A program made the position numbers and the translations under genes. The notes beneath the pieces are model-generated. The model did not search any database, had not been told where the DNA came from, and worked only from the letters and a program-made list of their open reading frames with translations. From Corynebacterium afermentans subsp. afermentans (GTDB lineage: Bacteria > Actinomycetota > Actinomycetes > Mycobacteriales > Mycobacteriaceae), in assembly GCF_030408355.1 (NCBI RefSeq), contig NZ_CP046606.1, positions 930,001 through 994,000 of the forward strand: DNA of 64,000 nucleotides, given 5' to 3'. Below, one piece after another: positions 8,347 through 17,234 of the stretch. How positions within the stretch are numbered: the stretch's first letter is position 1; every line of letters starts with the position of its first letter.

Positions 8347-9123
8347 ATGTCCTCCCAGCGCACGCACCGTATCTCCCGAGCACTTCTGACAGCGGCCGTC
8401 GCGCTGGGGATGCAGGCCGCACCCGCCGACGCCCAGCAGCGTGTGGAACAAGGCTCGCCCGTGCGCGTCGACGGCACCGGCACCTGCACCATCGGCTTCA
8501 ACGACCCCGCCCGCCACCGCAGCCTCGTCGCCGCGCATTGCGGAGCCGAAGGCGCCCGAGTCACAGCCGGCGGAGCCACCGGCACACTGTTTCGCTCCAA
8601 GGCATACGACGGCCACCTGAGCAACGACTGGGCCGCCATCCAATGGGACCCGGGCGTTATCGTCGGCGGCAACCGGTTTACCGGCGACGCGTGGGTCCAC
8701 CCAGGTGACGTGCGCCTCGGCGAGACCGTCTGCTACTTCTCCCGCACCCGCGGTGCACAGACCTGCGGGCGCTTCTCCGGCTCCGCCGACGGCACGTTCT
8801 TCGCCGCAGCGCCACTGAGCCATCCCGGTGACTCTGGCGGGCCAATGTGGGTTTCCGGCCGCGGCTTCATTGGCGTGGTCTCTAGCATGTGGACCTCCAA
8901 CCCGCTGCCGTTTCTGCGCGGCGGGGATTACGTCATCGGCATCGTGCCCCACGACGGGCCCGCCGTCCCCGAAGCCCGCCTCGTCGGCGTGTGGGGGCAA
9001 AACGCGCTGTTTACCGGTCTGACTGGGCCGGTGGCGGAGGTGCTGCGCAAGGCGGTGGACGGCATCTTCCGCGTCCTTGCCGGGCTGGGCCTCGGCGGCA
9101 CCCCCGCGCTGCGGTACACGTAG
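8347..9123 (+). CDS. Secreted trypsin-like serine protease
   Basis: A 258-residue protein with a signal peptide of about 27 residues ending ADA before QQRVEQG. The chymotrypsin-fold triad is visible: His in SLVAAHCGA, Asp in SNDWAAIQWD, Ser in HPGDSGGPMW. Two cysteines (ETVCYFSRTRGAQTC) could form a disulfide. It would act outside the membrane. The start at 8347 gives a proper signal peptide; a TAGGTT box 7 nt upstream and no Shine-Dalgarno sequence suggest a leaderless transcript. The target is unknown. Confidence 0.85.
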   Translation: MSSQRTHRISRALLTAAVALGMQAAPADAQQRVEQGSPVRVDGTGTCTIGFNDPARHRSLVAAHCGAEGARVTAGGATGTLFRSKAYDGHLSNDWAAIQWDPGVIVGGNRFTGDAWVHPGDVRLGETVCYFSRTRGAQTCGRFSGSADGTFFAAAPLSHPGDSGGPMWVSGRGFIGVVSSMWTSNPLPFLRGGDYVIGIVPHDGPAVPEARLVGVWGQNALFTGLTGPVAEVLRKAVDGIFRVLAGLGLGGTPALRYT

Positions 9124-9156
9124 GGCGCAGCTGGGGCCGGCGCCAGCAAAGACCTA

Positions 9157-9223
9157 GATCCAGCTAGTAAGGCCCAGCTATTCGCCGAAAAATCGGGAAT
9201 AGCTGGGCCTTGGTAGCTGGATC
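9157..9223. repeat. Long inverted repeat between convergent genes (27-bp arms)
   Basis: Arms 9157-9183 and 9197-9223 pair over 27 bp with two mismatches around a 13-nt loop that is A-rich at its centre. It sits between the converging protease gene and the 9250-9732 gene and probably acts as a bidirectional terminator. It is longer than usual for one and lacks a clear T-run. Confidence 0.75.
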
Positions 9224-9249
9224 CAGCCGAAAGAGCGCCGGAGCGCCCC

Positions 9250-9732
9250 TTACACCGGGGTAGGCAGGAACATCAGGATCAGGGTGAGCATCCACAGCAG
9301 GTTGAAGATGCCGGCGCCGGCGGTTGCCTTCGCCTTGGACTTTTCAAAGTTGTTGGTCACATCGGACGGGTCGGCGTCGGCGGCCGGCAGTGCGCCGATG
9401 GTGCCCATCATCTTGCGCTGCTGCGGGATGACCATGGCCAGCAGGATGGCCCAGGCGATCACGGAGAGCACGATGGCGGTGTGGAACCAGTAGTTGGACT
9501 TGTATGCCTCCCAGTCGAAGGCGAGCACGGCGCCGCCGAGCAGCGGGACGAGCAGGGAGAGCATGCCGTAGGTCTTGGTGATGCGGTAGAGCACCGACGC
9601 GCGGCCGGTGGCCTCTTCGCCACCGGCGCGGGATTCCACGGCCTGGCGCGGGAACATGGAGGTCGACACAACAACGGGGCCGAGCAGCAGGATGGCTGCG
9701 GCAACGTGCAGGAAGATGAGGAATGTAGTCAT
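9250..9732 (-). CDS. Four-helix membrane protein, DUF2269-like
   Basis: 160 residues with four hydrophobic segments (starting FLIFLHVAAAILLLGPVVVS). The His in the first helix and the overall pattern resemble DUF2269 small integral membrane proteins. No catalytic motif is visible and the function is unknown. It stands alone, convergent with the protease gene and 33 bp downstream of a secreted nuclease gene on the same strand. Confidence 0.65.
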   Translation of the reverse strand: MTTFLIFLHVAAAILLLGPVVVSTSMFPRQAVESRAGGEEATGRASVLYRITKTYGMLSLLVPLLGGAVLAFDWEAYKSNYWFHTAIVLSVIAWAILLAMVIPQQRKMMGTIGALPAADADPSDVTNNFEKSKAKATAGAGIFNLLWMLTLILMFLPTPV

Positions 9733-9765
9733 GTGGGAACACCTTACGGCATGGTTGGAAAATCC

Positions 9766-10365
9766 TCACAGCTCCCCGCGCGAGAGCAGCCCGGCGACGC
9801 CGGAGCATGCGCGCCGCACCGCCCGCAGGTCAGCTCGGGGTAGAGGCAGGGCATAGTGCTTTGCGACGTCCACCATCCGGCGCCCATACGCACAGCGCGA
9901 GCGTCTATCCGTGGGCATCCATTCGGACGGGAGTTTGTCGCCTTTGGCCTGGTTGGCCTTAGAAGACACGGCGACGAGGTTGCGCGGGTCGTTGTAGTAA
10001 CGCTCCCGTGTAGCACTGTCCCAGCGGTGGGCGCCTAGGTCCCACGCGGCGGAGACAGGCAGGATGTGGTCGACTTCCACGTCGTGTGGCAGAAGAAAAT
10101 CCCCGGTGTAGGGGTCTACAACTCGGGGATCATCCCACTGCGGCCAGGGCTGGGCGCAATCGGCATCAAAGGCGGCGGCCATCACCGCGGCGCGGGTGTC
10201 GCAGCCGCGGGTGCCGGCGGCCCAGCCAGGGCCGAACTCGGCTCTGTCGTAGCCGAGGATGGTGGTGCGGTGGGGCACCGTTGGGACGTCGATAGGCAAT
10301 TGCCCCGTGGGAAACGGCACCACCAGAACAGTGAGAGCAGACAGGATAAGAAGGTATTGGCGCAT
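9766..10365 (-). CDS. Secreted HNH-family nuclease (DUF1524-like)
   Basis: 199 residues. It has an N-terminal hydrophobic signal segment (QYLLILSALTVLVVPF) and then a DUF1524-type HNH core: DVEVDHILPVSAAWDLGA, NDPRNLVAVSSKANQAKGDK. Family members are extracellular or surface nucleases. Two Cys pairs (GCDTRA..DADCAQP, RSRCAYG..RRACSG) fit an exported, disulfide-bonded protein. It starts 6 bp downstream of the putP stop codon and is probably co-transcribed with it. Confidence 0.75.
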   Translation of the reverse strand: MRQYLLILSALTVLVVPFPTGQLPIDVPTVPHRTTILGYDRAEFGPGWAAGTRGCDTRAAVMAAAFDADCAQPWPQWDDPRVVDPYTGDFLLPHDVEVDHILPVSAAWDLGAHRWDSATRERYYNDPRNLVAVSSKANQAKGDKLPSEWMPTDRRSRCAYGRRMVDVAKHYALPLPRADLRAVRRACSGVAGLLSRGEL

Positions 10366-10371
10366 ACCTTC

Positions 10372-11940
10372 TTAGACGGCAGTGGAGCCCTCCCGGTTCC
10401 GCAAGGCTGCGGAGAAGTCCTCGTCCGGGTGGGCGAGGGCGTAGTCGGTGGCCGCTGCGGCGGACTCGAACTCTTCTGCCACACCCTCCTTCGGGCGGGT
10501 GGCCAGGGAGACGATGACCATGGCCAGGGTGGCCAGGATGACGCCCGGGACGATCTCGTAGATGATGCCGGACAGCGAGTCCACGGAACCCCAGACAAAC
10601 GAGGTCACGGCGCCGACGATCATGCCGGCGATCGCGCCCTGCGAGGTGAGGCGCTTCCAGTACAGCGACGCCACCACCACGGGGCCGAACGCGGAGCCGA
10701 AGCCGGCCCACGCGAAGCCGACGAGGCCGAGGATGGTGTCGGACGGGTTCAGCGCCAGCAGCATGCCAATCAGGGCCACGCCGATGACCATGGCGCGGGA
10801 GAGCACGAGCAGGGTGGTGTTGTTCGGGTTCTTCTTGAAGATGCGGTAGATGTCCTCGATGAGCGCCGACGAGGTGACCAGCAGCTGGGAGGACATGGTG
10901 GACATGATCGCGGCGAGCACGGCGGTGAGCACGATGCCGGCGATCAGCGGGTGGAACATGATGCGCGCCAGATCCAGGAAGACGGTCTCGTAACCCGACT
11001 GGTCGGTCACGGACGCGGACTTCTGGGCGAAGTAGACCGTTGCCACTAGCGCGGTGAAGATGCCGCCGAGGTAGCAGATGGCCACCCAGATGGTGCCGGT
11101 GCGGCGGGCTGCCTTCGCCTCAGACGGGGAGCGCAGCGCCATAAAGCGGGTGATGATGTGGGGCTGGCCGAAATAGCCCAGGCCCCAGGCGATGTTGCCG
11201 ATGATGGTGCCCGCGGACACGCCGGCGACGATGTTGAAGTAGTCCGGGTTGCCGTCTTCCCAAGGGCCGTAGGGGTTGGAGGTGGCCCAGGAGAAGATGT
11301 CGGACGGGTTGTCCAAGGACATCAGCGCCATGATGGGGATGACGATCAGGGCGAGGAACATCAGGCCGCCCTGCACCACGTCGGTGTAGCTCACGGCGAG
11401 GAAGCCGCCGATGAAGGTGTAGAGCACCGTGATGGAGCCGACGATGAGCACGCCGTGAATGTATTCGCCGCCGAAGGTGGATTCGTAGTAGCGGCCGCCG
11501 GAGACCATGCCGGAGGAGACGTAGAAGGTGAAGAAGAAGATGATGATCAAGGCGGCGGTGAAGCGCAGCACTCGCGAAGTGTCGTGCGTGCGGTTTTCGA
11601 AGAAGCTGGGCAGCGTGATCGAGTTCTTGGCCACTTCGGTGTAGCCGCGCAGCCTCGGCGCGATCCACTTCCAGTTGGCCCAGGTGCCGAGGAACAAGCC
11701 GATGATGATCCACAGCTCACTCATGCCGGCGACGAACAGTGCACCGGGCAGGCCCATGAGCAGCCAGCCGGACATGTCCGATGCGCCTGCGGAGATGCCG
11801 GCGACGAGTGGGCCGAGGCCGCGGTCGCCGAGGACGTAGTCGTCGTATTTTGTTGTTTTGCGCCACGAGTAGAACCCGATGGCGACCATCACCCCGAAAT
11901 ACAGGACGATGGCAAGCACTAGCCAGAAACTATCGGACAT
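10372..11940 (-). CDS. putP: Sodium/proline symporter
   Basis: A 522-residue sodium:solute symporter (SSS family) with about 13 membrane segments. PutP-type landmarks are GISAGASDMSGWLLMGLPGA, the TYVSSG-like FYVSSGMVSGGRYYES region and FGSAFGPVVVASLYW. It imports proline with Na+. The ATG at 11940 follows AAGGGAG with good spacing; the 16 extra upstream codons are unlikely. The divergent SNF2 gene lies 167 bp away. Confidence 0.9.
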   Translation of the reverse strand: MSDSFWLVLAIVLYFGVMVAIGFYSWRKTTKYDDYVLGDRGLGPLVAGISAGASDMSGWLLMGLPGALFVAGMSELWIIIGLFLGTWANWKWIAPRLRGYTEVAKNSITLPSFFENRTHDTSRVLRFTAALIIIFFFTFYVSSGMVSGGRYYESTFGGEYIHGVLIVGSITVLYTFIGGFLAVSYTDVVQGGLMFLALIVIPIMALMSLDNPSDIFSWATSNPYGPWEDGNPDYFNIVAGVSAGTIIGNIAWGLGYFGQPHIITRFMALRSPSEAKAARRTGTIWVAICYLGGIFTALVATVYFAQKSASVTDQSGYETVFLDLARIMFHPLIAGIVLTAVLAAIMSTMSSQLLVTSSALIEDIYRIFKKNPNNTTLLVLSRAMVIGVALIGMLLALNPSDTILGLVGFAWAGFGSAFGPVVVASLYWKRLTSQGAIAGMIVGAVTSFVWGSVDSLSGIIYEIVPGVILATLAMVIVSLATRPKEGVAEEFESAAAATDYALAHPDEDFSAALRNREGSTAV

Positions 11941-12093
11941 GTGCACTCCCTTGCATCTATGTAGGTATCGGTCACAGTTCCGCAACACTGTAACGCATCC
12001 TCTCGCGTTTCTGACTTAATCTGAAAAATTTCCTAAATCGGCGCTGAAGAAATGCGTTCGAATGCTCGGCGCGGGCGATGTCGGTGTCGGTGG

Positions 12094-12099
12094 TATAAG
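12094..12099 (+). promoter_or_regulatory. -10 box of the SNF2 operon, leaderless configuration
   Basis: TATAAG with 7 nt to the ATG at 12107 and no Shine-Dalgarno sequence at normal spacing. Transcription is expected to begin at the start codon. Confidence 0.5.
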
Positions 12100-12106
12100 G
12101 GTGGGT

Positions 12107-15100
12107 ATGCCTGAATACCTTCTCCATGGCCTGTGGCTCCCCGAGTCCGGGCTTTCGGTGTGGGTTGAGCGCGTACAGGGCCACCGGATTGTGACCATGG
12201 AAGACGTGCCGCCCGGCACGTTTCCGCCGATCGTGCATTCGCTTTTGGACGGCCAAAGGTTCCACCACTTCCATACCCTCATCCTTCAAACCCCGAAGGG
12301 CCGCCACGTCCGGTTGAAAGCGCCCTTGGCTCAGTTTGCACCCGAGGACGCGGTGCGCTTTTTGGACAGCCTTGCGCACCTGGACGAGGAGTCGCCGGCG
12401 GCCACACCTGCCCAGCGCGAGGCGGTGGCGCCGGACATGTACTGGCTCCTGCGCATGTATCGGGGCCTGACACAGTTCGTGCGCGCGGGGCGTGTGAGCA
12501 TCAACGTGCCGTACCACGACGGGCTGTGGTACGCGCAGTGGCAGCTGGGCACCGGTTTAGAGGAGCGCAGCTGGCTGGCGGAGATGATCGCCGCCTCGCC
12601 GGGCGTGCTCACGGTGAACAATGCGAACTTGAGCGAGGATTGCGCGCAGACGTTCACGCACTGGATCGCGTCGGCGCGCCTGCAGGGCGCGGCGGCGAAG
12701 GCGCCGACCAGGCCGTACCCGTGGCACGATTTTGTGAAGTCGCTGCTCTACAGCATGCCGTTGCGCCGCGGCGGGGCGGTGCTGGCCCGGCAGATAGGGG
12801 ATTGGAACGGCACGATCACGGCGGTGAACCTGCAGCTGGTGTTCATCGTGGAGTCGCCGAGCGAGGCGGAGGAGTCGGGCCCGGACACGCTGTGGCCGGT
12901 GCGCGTGCAGGTGCGCTCGAGCTCGGATTCGCCGCGGCCGGTGCGGCTGGGGGATTACGACTCAACAACGGCGGACGTCCTGCGCGGTCAGCTCGACCAC
13001 GCAATCGAGTTGACCTCGCTTGTGGACCCAGCGAAGCACGGCCGGTTCCGTTCCGCGGTGGACCACGGATTCGACCCGAACGCGGGCGACTGGGACCTGT
13101 ATTTAAACGGCGACGAAATTGTGAAGTTCGTCCGCGAGAGCGCCTCGTACCTTCGGGCCCACGGCTTTGTGGTGCTCCTGCCTCGCGCGTGGACGACTGC
13201 GGAGACGGCCTCGAAGCTGAAGGTCAGCGAACACCAGGACCCGCACGATTCCTCCACCGTGACCATGATGGGCTTCGACACCCTGGTCAAGTACGACTGG
13301 CGGCTGTCCGTCGGCGGCGTGGAGCTTTCGGACGAAGAGATGGCGCAGCTGGTCAAATCCAAGTCCGGCCTGATTAAGCTCCGCGGCGAGTGGGTCCTGG
13401 CGGATAGTCGAGAGGTGGCCAAGACCGCGAAGTACCTGGAGAAGCTGCACGATACCTCCCTGGAAACCGCCATGCGTGAGGCGGAGGCTGCCATGAAGCG
13501 CGCCCGAATCGCCCAGGCCGCCGGTTCCGATGACGCCGAGGAGCTGCAGCGCATCGCCGATGAGGCGCAGGCGGAGTACGAGCGGCTCAAGGCCGCCGAG
13601 GGCGAGGGCGTGGTCTCCGCCGCGGAGCTGCGCCAGCTCGCGCTGGAGGCGGGCGCGGACAACCCGATCGAGTTCACCGGCTCGCGCTGGTTTACCTCGC
13701 TGGTCGGCGGCACGGACCGCCCGGCGCCGGAGCGGGTGGACATCCCCGACACCGTCAACGCCGAGCTGCGCGAGTACCAGCGCCGAGGCGTGGACTGGCT
13801 GTACTTTATGTCCCGCAACAACCTGGGGGCGGTACTTGCGGACGACATGGGGCTGGGCAAGACCCTGCAAATGCTCACCCTGCTCGCGGTGGAACAGGCG
13901 GAGGGCACTCGGCGCGGCCCGTCGCTGATCGTCGCCCCGACGTCGGTGGTGAACAACTGGGCGCGCGAGGCTGCCCGCTTCGTGCCGGGCATGCGCGTGC
14001 GCGTCCACCACGGCGCGGGCAGGCTCAAGGGCGACGATCTGTTTGAGGCAGCCGACAACTCCGACATTGTCATCACCTCCTACGGCACCGCCGCGCGCGA
14101 CGCCAAGGATCTGGCGGCGGTGCAGTGGGATCACGTGGTGTTGGATGAGGCGCAGGCGATCAAGAACGCGGGCACGCAGTCGTCGAAAAGTGTGCGCGCA
14201 ATTCCCGCACGCCACCGCATCGCCTTAACCGGCACGCCGATTGAAAATAGGCTCTCTGAGCTGCGCAGCATCCTGGATTTTGTCAACCCCGGCATGCTGG
14301 GCTCGCAGAGTTTCTTCCGCAACCACTTCGCCAAAACCATCGAGTCGCGCAGGGACCCGGAACTCGCGGACGAGATGGGGGAGCGGCTGCAGCGTCTCAC
14401 CGCCCCGTTTATCTTGCGCCGTCTGAAAACGGACACGGCGATCATTTCGGACCTGCCGGACAAGGCCGAGCACGTCATCGCCGTGGACATGACCCCGGAG
14501 CAGGCCGCGCTGTACAAGGCGCTGGTGGATAGCACGCAGGCAGAGCTTCAAGAGCGCAAGGGCATGGCGCGCAAGGGGCTCGTGCTGGCCACGATCACCC
14601 GCATCAAGCAGGTGTGCAACCACCCGGCGCACTTTCTTGGCGACGGCTCCGCGGTCACCGACAAAGGCCACCACCGCTCCGGCAAGGTGGAAAAACTCAT
14701 GCAGCTTTTAGAGGAAGCCGCCGCGTCCGAGCAGCGTGTGCTGATTTTCACGCAGTACAAGGCGTTCGGCGACATCTTGCAGCCCTATCTTTCGGAGCGC
14801 CTGGGCGAGGACGTGCCGTTCCTCCACGGCGGCGTGGGTAAATCCGCGCGCGACGCGATGGTGGAGCGCTTCCAGCAGCCGGACGGGCCCCGCGCGATGA
14901 TCCTCAGCTTGAAAGCTGGCGGCACCGGTTTGAATCTGACCGCGGCATCCATGGTCATCCACCTGGATCGCTGGTGGAACCCGGCCGTGGAAAACCAGGC
15001 CACGGACCGCGCGTTCCGCATCGGGCAGGAGAAGAACGTCACAGTGTACAAGATCATCACCCGCGGCACGATGGAGGAGTCCATCCAGGACATTCTGGAT

Positions 15101-15211
15101 GGCAAGACCGAGCTCGCGGGCGCCGTTGTGGGGCAGGGCGAGGGTTGGATCACCGAGCTGGGCACCGAGGAGCTTGCCCAATTGATCAGCTACAGGGGGC
15201 AAAATGACTGA
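12107..15211 (+). CDS. SNF2-family DEAD/DEAH ATPase (large HepA/RapA-like)
   Basis: About 1034 residues. The N-terminal 500 residues hold an accessory region as in the actinobacterial SNF2_N/bacterial SNF2-associated proteins. The ATPase core then shows DDMGLGKTLQM (Walker A), VVLDEAQAIKN (Walker B), ALTGTPIENRLSEL, and in the second lobe FLHGGVGKSARDAMVERF, LKAGGTGLNLTAAS and DRAFRIGQ. These proteins translocate on DNA to displace bound proteins. The downstream SWIM-domain gene overlaps it by 8 bp; SNF2-SWIM pairs are a recurrent actinobacterial arrangement of unknown specific role. Confidence 0.9.
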   Translation: MPEYLLHGLWLPESGLSVWVERVQGHRIVTMEDVPPGTFPPIVHSLLDGQRFHHFHTLILQTPKGRHVRLKAPLAQFAPEDAVRFLDSLAHLDEESPAATPAQREAVAPDMYWLLRMYRGLTQFVRAGRVSINVPYHDGLWYAQWQLGTGLEERSWLAEMIAASPGVLTVNNANLSEDCAQTFTHWIASARLQGAAAKAPTRPYPWHDFVKSLLYSMPLRRGGAVLARQIGDWNGTITAVNLQLVFIVESPSEAEESGPDTLWPVRVQVRSSSDSPRPVRLGDYDSTTADVLRGQLDHAIELTSLVDPAKHGRFRSAVDHGFDPNAGDWDLYLNGDEIVKFVRESASYLRAHGFVVLLPRAWTTAETASKLKVSEHQDPHDSSTVTMMGFDTLVKYDWRLSVGGVELSDEEMAQLVKSKSGLIKLRGEWVLADSREVAKTAKYLEKLHDTSLETAMREAEAAMKRARIAQAAGSDDAEELQRIADEAQAEYERLKAAEGEGVVSAAELRQLALEAGADNPIEFTGSRWFTSLVGGTDRPAPERVDIPDTVNAELREYQRRGVDWLYFMSRNNLGAVLADDMGLGKTLQMLTLLAVEQAEGTRRGPSLIVAPTSVVNNWAREAARFVPGMRVRVHHGAGRLKGDDLFEAADNSDIVITSYGTAARDAKDLAAVQWDHVVLDEAQAIKNAGTQSSKSVRAIPARHRIALTGTPIENRLSELRSILDFVNPGMLGSQSFFRNHFAKTIESRRDPELADEMGERLQRLTAPFILRRLKTDTAIISDLPDKAEHVIAVDMTPEQAALYKALVDSTQAELQERKGMARKGLVLATITRIKQVCNHPAHFLGDGSAVTDKGHHRSGKVEKLMQLLEEAAASEQRVLIFTQYKAFGDILQPYLSERLGEDVPFLHGGVGKSARDAMVERFQQPDGPRAMILSLKAGGTGLNLTAASMVIHLDRWWNPAVENQATDRAFRIGQEKNVTVYKIITRGTMEESIQDILDGKTELAGAVVGQGEGWITELGTEELAQLISYRGQND

Positions 15212-16022
15212 GAAGAAGCGTCCGCGGGAAGACAACGTCATCTACGCCAACTTCGGCGCCCGCAAACGAGTCTCCAGCGCGGCCGAGACCGGGCGCGCGG
15301 ACATCACCGCGTTCCGTCCACAGTCGCTCTCGCCTGCGGCAATGCTCATCTTCAACGCCGCGGTGCGCCAGACCGACGTGGGCCGGGCGAAGCGCGGCGC
15401 GGAGTATGCCGCCCGGGGCCACGTGGTGGAGCTGCACCCGGTGCCCTACGGCGTGCGCGCGGAGGTGGTGGGTAGCCAGAACGACCCGTTTCGCGTGGCC
15501 ATGTACTTGCCGCAGCGCCAAACCGACGAGATCCGCCGCGCCACCGGCGCGATCGTGCGCGCGCCGGGCTCTATCGCCGCGGCGAAAGCCGGCACGTTGG
15601 ACGAGGAAGTGCTTGAGATCCTGCTGTGCAAAACGCCGCAGGAAGTCACCTTTTACTGCGACTGCCCGGATAGCGCGGCCGTGTGCAAGCACGCCGTCGC
15701 CGTGGCGCAGCGCACCGCGGAGCTCATAAACAAAGACCCGAGCGTCATCTTCACCATGCGCGGGCTGCGTCTGGAGGAGCTGGAGAACCGCAAGCGCAAT
15801 CAGGCGGAGGACTTGGCCCGGGAAAACGCCGAGCCCGGTTCCGAGTACTTCTGGTCCGGCCGTCAGCTGCCTGAGCTGCCGCGTCCGAAGGTGGCGCCGA
15901 TGATCGAGGATTCGGACGTCGACCTGCTCCACCGCGCGATGCAGACTGTGTCGTTTACCAACATCGACCAGTTGCGCGCGGTGGCGGACATTGAAGATCT
16001 CTACGACGAGCTCACCCGTTAG
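15204..16022 (+). CDS. SWIM zinc-finger protein, SNF2 partner
   Basis: 272 residues with a SWIM motif, CxCx(n)CxH, in TFYCDCPDSAAVCKHAVAVA around residue 155. SWIM domains bind DNA or protein. The start overlaps the SNF2 stop codon, so translational coupling and a joint complex are likely. No other domain is recognised. Confidence 0.82.
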   Translation: MTEKKRPREDNVIYANFGARKRVSSAAETGRADITAFRPQSLSPAAMLIFNAAVRQTDVGRAKRGAEYAARGHVVELHPVPYGVRAEVVGSQNDPFRVAMYLPQRQTDEIRRATGAIVRAPGSIAAAKAGTLDEEVLEILLCKTPQEVTFYCDCPDSAAVCKHAVAVAQRTAELINKDPSVIFTMRGLRLEELENRKRNQAEDLARENAEPGSEYFWSGRQLPELPRPKVAPMIEDSDVDLLHRAMQTVSFTNIDQLRAVADIEDLYDELTR

Positions 16023-16079
16023 ATCATGTGTGCGAATGTTTGTGTTGGGGCGTCGGACGCAGTGGTAGGTGTATAAGGC

Positions 16080-17231
16080 ATGACGCACACCACCTTCATC
16101 CACACCTCCGACCTGCAGTTAGGCATGCGCCGAAAATTCTTGTCGCCCGAGGCGCAGTCGCGTTTCGACGACGCACGGCTCCGCGCCGTCACCCGCCTGG
16201 GGGAAATAGCAACGGAGCACGACGCCGAGTTCATCGTGGTCGCCGGCGACGTCTTCGAGCACAACTCGCTCGAGCCCACCACACTCGGCCGCGCACTCGA
16301 GGCGCTGCGCAAACTGCCCGTGCCGGTCTACCTTTTGCCCGGCAACCACGACCCCCTGGTGGCGGACAGCATCTTCCAGCGCACAGAGGGCATCGATGGT
16401 GTCACGGTGCTCGTCGATTCTGAGCCGGTGGTTGTGCGCGATGGCGTCGAGGTGGTGGGTGCCCCGCTGCTGACCAAGCATGCCTCGGAGGACCTGTGCG
16501 CCAAGGCCGTGCGCGGCCTGGCACCGACGCAGGCGGTCCGCATCCTCGTCGGCCACGGCGCCGTGGAGGGCTTCGGAGAGGAAGATGAGCATTCGCTTAT
16601 CGACGTTGCTTCGCTCGACAACGCCATCGACCAGGGCACTATCGATTACGTCGCCCTGGGGGACACTCACTCCACCGCGGCGCTGACCGCCTCGGAGCGG
16701 ATCTGGTACTCCGGCGCGCCGGAAACCACGGATTACTTCGACCGCACCCCTGGCGTAGCCGGCGGCGAGGTGGATTCCGGCAATGCGCTGGTGGTCACCG
16801 TGAACAAGGACGCCGGGCGCGCTGACGTCTCGGTGGAAAAGGTCGCCGTGGGCACGTGGACGTTCGAGGCCCGCTTCTGGGAGGTGGCCAGCAGTGAGGA
16901 TGTGGCCGAGGTGATCGAGGAGCTGAAGGCATACCCGGAGAAGGACCGCACCGTGATCAAGTACGCGTTATCCGGCACTCTCGGCTTGGAGGACACGCGC
17001 ACCCTCGAGCGCGAACTTGCCGAGTTAGAGCCGGTCTTCGCGGCGTTGTACCCGCGCGAGCGGCTGATGAGCCTGCACCTCGAGCCCAACGACGAAGAGA
17101 TGGAAAACCTGCCATTGACCGGTTTCGCCGAAGGCGCCATGCGTGAGCTGATCGGCCAAGCGGCCGGGGACAACGCCACCGCCCGCGACGCTGTGAACCT
17201 ACTTTTCCGCCTGTCCAAGGAGGTGGGCTAG
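16080..17231 (+). CDS. SbcD/Mre11-like metallophosphoesterase nuclease
   Basis: 383 residues. Calcineurin-like phosphoesterase motifs are HTSDLQLG (motif I), VVAGDVFEHNS (motif II), LLPGNHDP (motif III) and VGHGAVEGF and ALGDTHS for the late histidines. With the SbcC-like ATPase 3 bp downstream it should form an Mre11/Rad50-type complex that opens or trims DNA ends. The Q in SDLQLG, where SbcD has H, is a mild deviation seen in the actinobacterial subfamily. A tyrosine-rich cap domain follows at the C-terminus. Confidence 0.88.
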   Translation: MTHTTFIHTSDLQLGMRRKFLSPEAQSRFDDARLRAVTRLGEIATEHDAEFIVVAGDVFEHNSLEPTTLGRALEALRKLPVPVYLLPGNHDPLVADSIFQRTEGIDGVTVLVDSEPVVVRDGVEVVGAPLLTKHASEDLCAKAVRGLAPTQAVRILVGHGAVEGFGEEDEHSLIDVASLDNAIDQGTIDYVALGDTHSTAALTASERIWYSGAPETTDYFDRTPGVAGGEVDSGNALVVTVNKDAGRADVSVEKVAVGTWTFEARFWEVASSEDVAEVIEELKAYPEKDRTVIKYALSGTLGLEDTRTLERELAELEPVFAALYPRERLMSLHLEPNDEEMENLPLTGFAEGAMRELIGQAAGDNATARDAVNLLFRLSKEVG

Positions 17232-17234
17232 ACC

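Noticed and set aside
6126..8672. 848-codon minus-strand frame opposite deaD
   Set aside because: Antisense of the DEAD-box gene; its Val/Ala/Asp composition is typical of such shadows and no motif is present.
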